A stretch of 37,931 nucleotides of DNA, from assembly GCA_034436045.1 (NCBI GenBank), contig DAOTVZ010000201.1, forward strand, positions 1 through 37,931, in the 5' to 3' direction. Shown here one piece after another: positions 33,571-37,931 of this stretch. The position numbers and the translations under genes are program-made. Position 1 is the first letter of the stretch; every line of letters begins with the position of its first letter. Source of the stretch: H111-94 sp034436045. Lineage in GTDB: Bacteria; Chloroflexota; Ktedonobacteria; Ktedonobacterales; Ktedonobacteraceae. A model generated the notes under the pieces. The model saw nothing but the letters and a program-made list of their open reading frames with translations. It had not been told where the DNA came from and searched no databases.

Positions 33571-34839
33571 ATGATACAGAGAGAAGAAGCCCAAAAACGT
33601 GTTTTGTTATTGATGTCGCCAGCGACCTATCGAGCAGGGGCCTTTTTGAGCGCTGCTCGCCGTCTTAACCTGGAGGTAGTGGTGGGCATTGATTTGCCGG
33701 AAACGCTGGCGGAATACTGGCATGTGCCGTTGAGTCTGGATTTCAAGGACATTCCTGCTTCGGTGCAAACGATAGTAGAATTTGCGCGGCAGCATCCAAT
33801 CGATGCTATTCTGTCGGTGGATGACAGTGCTAGCGAACTGGCGGCATATGCCTGTGAGGCGCTAGCGATTCCGCAGAATTCGCCGCAAGCTGCGGAGGCG
33901 GCACGTGACAAATTATTGATGCGTCGGCTGATGACGACGGGGGGGGCACCCTGTCCGGTGTTTCGCCCGTTTGCTTTAAGTGATGATCCTCACTGGATTG
34001 CCACGCAAGTGAGCTATCCGTGTGTGCTGAAACCTCTGCGCCTCTCCGGCAGTCGGGGAGTGATACGAGCAGATAACCCGCAGGAGTTTGTGGCGGCGTT
34101 TCGACGGCTCAAGCGTTTACTGCTTATGGAGGGATACGGCGAGCAGGAGACACAGTTTCTGGTGGAGGATTTCATTCCTGGTTTTGAGGTAGCTCTGGAA
34201 GGTATCCTCACGCATGGGCAACTGAAAGTATTGACGCTGTTCGATAAGCCTGACCCTCTGGATGGCCCCTTTTTTGAAGAGACGATCTATGTCACGCCTT
34301 CGCGCCTGAGTGCGCAAGTGCAGGGGGATATCGCGCACTGTGTCTCGGTGGCGGCCTCTTCGTTGGGTTTGCGCGAGGGACCGGTACACGCGGAATTGCG
34401 CGTCAATGAGCAAGGGCCATGGATGCTAGAGCTTGCCGGACGTTCAATCGGTGGCCTCTGCTCAACTATTCTGGAGTTTGGTTCCGGCTGGTGCCTGGAG
34501 GAACTGATTTTGCGTCACGCGCTCGGTGAGGAGATCACGGCAGTTGAACGCGAGGAACGTGCAGCGGGGGTGATGATGATACCTATTCCCAGGGGTGGGA
34601 TGCTCAAGGCAGTGCATGGCGTTGAAGAGGCGAAGGCGGTACCACTGATTACAGGTGTTGAGATTACTGCTCAAATGAATCATATGCTGGTACCTTTGCC
34701 GGAAGGTGCAAGTTACCTGGGCTTTATCTTTGCGCGTGGGGATACGCCTGCGGAGGTCGAGCAGGCGCTTCGTCAGGCGCATGCGTGCCTGCGTTTCGAT
34801 ATTCGGCGCGAGGTTCCTATCCTGCACGCGGTTGGTTAG
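33571..34839 (+). CDS. ATP-grasp ligase (carboxylate-amine ligase type)
   Basis: A 422-residue enzyme that should activate a carboxylate with ATP and join it to an amine or thiol. The N-terminal Rossmann-like domain (about 10-110) has VDDSASELAAYACEAL. The ATP-grasp fold follows: Lys154 in YPCVLKPLRLSGSRGV, the adenine-binding FLVEDFIPGFEVALEG, and Mg2+ ligands Glu275 and Glu287 in HAELRVNEQGPWMLELAGR. Residues from about 325 form a C-terminal domain like that of BacD/L-amino acid ligases. The ATG at 33571 follows a GGAGGGGGTG site. It is convergent with the radical SAM selenoprotein gene, which ends 25 bp away. The substrate is unknown; linkage to that gene suggests a shared pathway. Confidence 0.8.
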   Translation: MIQREEAQKRVLLLMSPATYRAGAFLSAARRLNLEVVVGIDLPETLAEYWHVPLSLDFKDIPASVQTIVEFARQHPIDAILSVDDSASELAAYACEALAIPQNSPQAAEAARDKLLMRRLMTTGGAPCPVFRPFALSDDPHWIATQVSYPCVLKPLRLSGSRGVIRADNPQEFVAAFRRLKRLLLMEGYGEQETQFLVEDFIPGFEVALEGILTHGQLKVLTLFDKPDPLDGPFFEETIYVTPSRLSAQVQGDIAHCVSVAASSLGLREGPVHAELRVNEQGPWMLELAGRSIGGLCSTILEFGSGWCLEELILRHALGEEITAVEREERAAGVMMIPIPRGGMLKAVHGVEEAKAVPLITGVEITAQMNHMLVPLPEGASYLGFIFARGDTPAEVEQALRQAHACLRFDIRREVPILHAVG

Positions 34840-34864
34840 GTGCATTGTTCCGATGAGAGAAGGT

Positions 34865-36295
34865 TTAGCGAGCCAACTGGTTCGCGGTTGGCTCTGCTCA
34901 ACAGAACCAGGATTCGGTCAGGTGAGGTAGCACGCGGCGCGGGCCATAGCGTTGTACTGCGTCGGAGACAGAGAAGTCTTGTCCCAGTAGGGCTAATGTC
35001 ATCGCCTTAACCTGGAAGAAGGTTTCGATGCTATCACATTGGTTGCGTTCTGCCTCTTCAACCAATGTGGCAATATTTTGTTGCAGTATGTCCATGCGTG
35101 GGTCGGGATGATGCCAGCGGTAGCTATAGTTGCTGGCGTCCAGGCCGTCGAGCAAGGGTTGTAGTTCCTCGTCGTCGAGCAGGGCTGAGCCGGGCGGCAG
35201 CAGGAGGCGAATTGAGAGATGCACTGGATCAAGGTGTTCAATGGCGTGTCTCTGCTCAAAAAAGTTAAGGAGTGTGAGATAGCTTTCAAGCGTTTCCCAG
35301 GGTGAGAATGGCAGTAGGGACGGGCGTAGCACGATTCCCACCTTATCCATGAGAGTAAAGACCTTGCAGACATCTGCGCTATTATGGCCCTTACGCAAGT
35401 GAGAAAGAACGGTGTCATTCAGCGATTCAACGGCGGAGGTGATAAAGAGACAGCCATATGTTTTCATTGTGGGCAACAGATGTTGATGTTGTAGAAGATG
35501 CTCAATTTTGATGGTGGCATCGAAGGTGACATCAGGAAATTCTTCGTGAAGGGTACGGGTGATGCGCAGGGCATGAGTGGGGCCATTCCAGAAATCGGGA
35601 TCGCCAAAGGTGATGTGGCGTGCGCCCAGAGCAATCTGATGACGTATATCGGCCAGCACGATCTCTTGAGGAATGGCGAAAAAGCGCCCGGCATAGACAG
35701 GGGTGAGTGGGCAGTGTGCGCAAGTATGTTTGCAGCCACGTGTGGTTTCGGTATAACCGGCCATCGAGAGTTTATCCTGCCATTGCAGCGCGGCATAGCG
35801 GCGTAATGAGGGCAGTGAATCGCGTGCCGGTACCACAAAGGGTGTACGTTGTAGCGATGCGCCACTGGCATGATTACTTGTACGTACACCTGCTATGGTA
35901 TGGACTCGCGCGGCGTCGGTTTCAAGGGCCTCGATTAAGTGAAGTAGTGGCTGCTCGTATTCGCCGCCGATAGCGGCATCGATGCTGTTCTGGAGCAGGT
36001 GGTCGGCGTTGAGCAGGGCATAGAGACCATACAGGCAGATATATGCTGCCGGATTGACACGGCGCACACGTTGCGCAAGTTGCTCGCCCAGGCGAAGGGC
36101 AGTATGCATTGGCACCGAAATGGCGACGAATTGTGCCTGCCTGATGGTATCGTCAGAAAGGTCTTCGACGGCAGTATCGACGGCTAGCGGTGCGTATCCT
36201 GCCCGTTGTAGGAAGGCGAGCAGCGAGGCAAGATGAAAGGGCTGGTGGCCCAGTTCATAGCATGAGAGTAGAAGGATATCTCCTGGTGATCTCAT
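34865..36295 (-). CDS. Radical SAM selenoprotein with CUAEP tail (UGA recoded as Sec)
   Basis: Residues 1-130 resemble a cobalamin-binding domain (DILLLSCYELGHQPFHLASLL) but lack the DxHxxG cobalt-ligand motif. The radical SAM core has the 4Fe-4S motif CKHTCAHC (Cys188, 192, 195) and ends near residue 400. The first in-frame stop is TGA at 34898-34900, right after WFC. Reading through it gives Cys465-Sec466-Ala-Glu-Pro and then TANQLAR to a TAA at 34865, total 476 residues. I recall a radical SAM family named for this CUAEP/CCAEP tail. A hairpin begins 3 nt after the UGA. The ATG at 36295 overlaps the yggX-like stop (ATGA), so an upstream in-frame extension to 36370 is rejected. Substrate unknown. 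A standard gene caller would truncate this protein at 34898. Confidence 0.88.
34870..34894 (-). promoter_or_regulatory. Candidate bacterial SECIS hairpin
   Basis: In the mRNA GAGCCAAC and GUUGGCUC pair over 8 bp around the 9-nt loop CGCGAACCA. It begins 3 nt after the UGA and lies wholly inside the extended reading frame. Bacterial SECIS elements sit directly after the UGA and present a loop G to SelB; this loop has G at its second position. The UGA-to-loop distance (about 11 nt) is compact. Confidence 0.65.
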
Positions 36296-36621
36296 TTCTT
36301 GCGTGCTGCGCCACCACCGCCTTTGCGTGGGGCGGCTCCTGCCCCGATGCCTGCCTCTTCCGGCACCCATCCTTCTGGCATGCGGGCGTCCTGACCGAAG
36401 AAGAAATCTTCCATCTGTTCGCGCAGGATCTTCCGTGCCTCAGGATCGGCCATATTGAGTCCATAGTGGTTAATAATCAAGGTGCTGTATTCGGGCCACA
36501 TATCCCACGCCTGCTGTGAGACATGCTCGTAGATGCGCTGTCCCAGTTCACCGGGGAAGGGTGGCTTTTCCAGACCCGGTAAGTCGCGGCCAAGTTTGAC
36601 ACAATGTACAATTCGTGGCAT
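36292..36621 (-). CDS. YggX-type Fe(2+)-trafficking / Fe-S protection protein
   Basis: A 109-residue protein matching YggX: MPRIVHCVKLGRDLPGLE with the conserved Cys7, PPFPGELGQRIYEHVS, QQAWDMWPEYSTLIINHYGLNM and an EGWVPEE ending. In Enterobacteria YggX protects Fe-S clusters from oxidative damage and affects iron handling. Here a Gly/Ala/Lys-rich tail of about 20 residues (GIGAGAAPRKGGGG...) is added. The ATG at 36621 follows GGAG by 8 nt; an in-frame GTG at 36630 overlaps that site. Its TGA stop overlaps the ATG of the radical SAM selenoprotein gene, so the two are translationally coupled, which fits a role in supplying or protecting its cluster (inference). Confidence 0.85.
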   Translation of the reverse strand: MPRIVHCVKLGRDLPGLEKPPFPGELGQRIYEHVSQQAWDMWPEYSTLIINHYGLNMADPEARKILREQMEDFFFGQDARMPEGWVPEEAGIGAGAAPRKGGGGAARKK

Positions 36622-36660
36622 GATAAACACTCCAATCAGTCAACGTGTGACCAAGATGCT

Positions 36661-36678
36661 TACTACAGATACTACAGT
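36661..36678. repeat. Tandem 9-bp repeat in the divergent promoter region
   Basis: TACTACAGA (36661-36669) is followed directly by TACTACAGT (36670-36678), 40 bp upstream of the yggX-like start and touching a candidate start of the formyltransferase gene. Possible regulator site shared by the divergent genes. Confidence 0.3.
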
Positions 36679-37701
36679 ATGGACACGCCTATGTCAAATG
36701 GCAATGAGAACATGAATGAAATTGAGCAGAGAGCGCGGCCCAGAATCATCTTCTTTGGCATGCCGGGTTCCTTCTCGCTTCCTGTCTTCTCTACATTGCT
36801 GGCAAGCAATTATGAGATATGTGCAGTAGTTTTGCCTCTGCGTTCGGTACCTGGCGCTACAATACTGCCGCTGCGTTTGCGTTCGGCCCCTGCAGCGGTA
36901 AAACCGGCGCGTTTTGCATTACAGATGGCAGACGGTGATCCACTGGCTCTGTTGAAGCTGGCCTGGGAGCGGGACATTCCTGTGTGGGAGGTAAGCCGCC
37001 TTGCTCATCCTGACACGGTAGCGATGTTGCGATCTTTCCAGCCCGATATGATTTGCGTAGCCTGTTTTTCGCAGCGTGTTCCATCTATCGTGCTGAGCCT
37101 GCCGCGCTATGGGTGTTTGAATGTCCATCCCTCGTTGTTGCCGGATAATCGTGGCCCGGAGCCACTTTTCTGGACATTTCGGCGTGGTGATGCAGTTACT
37201 GGTGTCACTATCCATATCATGGACGAAGCTATGGATAGCGGCGATATTTTGCTCCAGGAACAGATAGCCGTGCCGGACGGCATTAGCTATGCGGAGCTAG
37301 AGAGGTGTTGCGCACAACTGGGTGGACAATTGCTTGTGCGTGCAATCGATGATCTCTATGCGGGACGTGCGCACCGACAGCCACAAGATGAGCGTTTGAG
37401 CAGTTACTATTCGTTTCCTCAACAGGAAGATTTTGTTGTGAAGCCGGCCCTATGGCGCGCGCGCCACCTCTATAACTTTGTGCGTGGCATCGGTCATTGG
37501 GAGGCACCGGTAGTAGTGAGTACAGGGGAAGAAGAGTGGTGTGAGGTACGCAATGCTATTTCTTATAGCCATTACGCTATAGAAACGGCGACGGAAGCAG
37601 AGCATGGCACATGTCTATCTTCTGAAGGGCGAGGGCTGGAAGAGCTAGCAAATGGTAATCTGCGTGTATATTGTAGTGATGGATGGGTTGAACTGCGTTA
37701 G
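36679..37701 (+). CDS. Formyltransferase (methionyl-tRNA formyltransferase-like)
   Basis: A 340-residue enzyme of the 10-formyltetrahydrofolate-dependent formyltransferase family. It begins RIIFFGMPGSFSLPVF after a hydrophilic start. The catalytic set is present: Asn148 and His150 in CLNVHPSLLPDNRGPEPL and Asp186 in AMDSGDI. The C-terminal part (about 250-340) is OB-like as in Fmt, but the tRNA-binding region is divergent, so it may formylate a small molecule or sugar amine and not Met-tRNA. Starts at 36679, 36691 and 36712 are all possible and none has a good ribosome site. It is divergent from the yggX-like gene. Confidence 0.75.
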   Translation: MDTPMSNGNENMNEIEQRARPRIIFFGMPGSFSLPVFSTLLASNYEICAVVLPLRSVPGATILPLRLRSAPAAVKPARFALQMADGDPLALLKLAWERDIPVWEVSRLAHPDTVAMLRSFQPDMICVACFSQRVPSIVLSLPRYGCLNVHPSLLPDNRGPEPLFWTFRRGDAVTGVTIHIMDEAMDSGDILLQEQIAVPDGISYAELERCCAQLGGQLLVRAIDDLYAGRAHRQPQDERLSSYYSFPQQEDFVVKPALWRARHLYNFVRGIGHWEAPVVVSTGEEEWCEVRNAISYSHYAIETATEAEHGTCLSSEGRGLEELANGNLRVYCSDGWVELR

Positions 37702-37838
37702 AGAGCAGAGCGTCTTTGAGTGGATATAACTACCAGTGTTATGTATGCCACAACATACCTTTGCATTCTCCACTTTGCCTTAACGCAGGTTGTACTATAG
37801 GAGCATACCAAACACAATCTTTTTTAGGAGATGTAAGC

Positions 37839-37931
37839 ATGCGAACGATTACGATTGAAGAACATTTTCTGTCGGCGGCATTCCGCGAGGTAATGAGCAG
37901 AGACGCGAGCGGTCGGAGCAGTGATGCAGCG
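37839..37931 (+). CDS. Amidohydrolase family protein, N-terminus only
   Basis: The gene is cut by the window end; 31 codons are visible. It begins MRTITIEEHFLSAAFREVMS, like the N-termini of amidohydrolase-2/ACMSD-type metal hydrolases and decarboxylases, where the EEH element contributes metal ligands. The ATG follows AGGAG (37826-37830) by 8 nt, a strong ribosome site. It lies 137 bp after the formyltransferase gene on the same strand. The family call rests on a short stretch. Confidence 0.6.
   Translation, partial: MRTITIEEHFLSAAFREVMSRDASGRSSDAA

Noticed and set aside
34870..34894. Hairpin as a terminator between the convergent ATP-grasp and radical SAM genes
   Set aside because: It lies inside the extended reading frame, starts 3 nt after the UGA and has no U-tract; a SECIS role explains it better.
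36296..36370. In-frame N-terminal extension of the radical SAM gene
   Set aside because: It overlaps the coding end of the yggX-like gene, is Arg/Gly-rich with no family match, and the ATGA overlap at 36295 gives a better start.
1..37931. tRNA, rRNA, CRISPR arrays, transposases or prophage genes
   Set aside because: None was recognised on either strand by eye; a dedicated RNA search could still find small non-coding RNAs.

Overview
The window looks like chromosomal DNA from a Chloroflexota bacterium of the class Ktedonobacteria. This is inferred from gene content and architecture: a caspase-TPR protein, lipoproteins with classical lipoboxes, Thr/Pro-rich zinc-ribbon membrane proteins, and many GTG starts. 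No rRNA, tRNA, CRISPR array, transposase or phage gene was recognised, so this is mostly ordinary chromosome with some unusual accessory parts.

Layout. 0-5.4 kb: pyrE, an ABC-F ATPase, a membrane-anchored caspase-like protein with TPRs, and coaE. 5.4-12.0 kb: a complete branched-chain amino acid type ABC importer (livJ-livH-livM-livG-livF) behind a perfect consensus promoter and a leader of nearly 300 nt; LivM has a long extra N-terminal membrane region. 12.0-13.9 kb: a possible MITE-like inverted-repeat element, a small acidic protein and a beta-propeller lipoprotein. 13.9-21.0 kb: a KdpD-type histidine kinase, a KdpE-type regulator, an APC-superfamily carrier and a KimA-type potassium carrier. 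Together these look like a potassium homeostasis module without the KdpFABC pump. 21.3-25.6 kb: a MoxR-type AAA+ ATPase, a VWA protein and rsmG. 25.7-33.3 kb, all minus strand: a hypothetical protein, purA, a membrane spermidine-synthase-like protein, a zinc-ribbon membrane protein, a JAMM protease, a HAD phosphatase and an orphan histidine kinase.

33.6-37.9 kb is the most interesting part. A radical SAM protein with a cobalamin-binding-like N-terminus appears to end in ...WFC at a TGA. Reading TGA as selenocysteine continues the protein as Cys-Sec-Ala-Glu-Pro (CUAEP) plus seven residues to a TAA, and a strong hairpin starts 3 nt after the UGA, as expected for a bacterial SECIS. The gene is therefore very probably a selenoprotein whose CDS ends at 34865, not 34898. 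It is translationally coupled (ATGA overlap) to a YggX-type iron/Fe-S protection protein and is flanked by an ATP-grasp ligase, a formyltransferase and the start of an amidohydrolase. Together these suggest an uncharacterised selenium-dependent modification or biosynthesis locus.

Second-tier signals are a consensus promoter that fires into a perfect 20-bp hairpin between convergent genes (16386-16466), and a short upstream ORF whose stop codon overlaps the likely start of the KimA-type gene (18820-18855).
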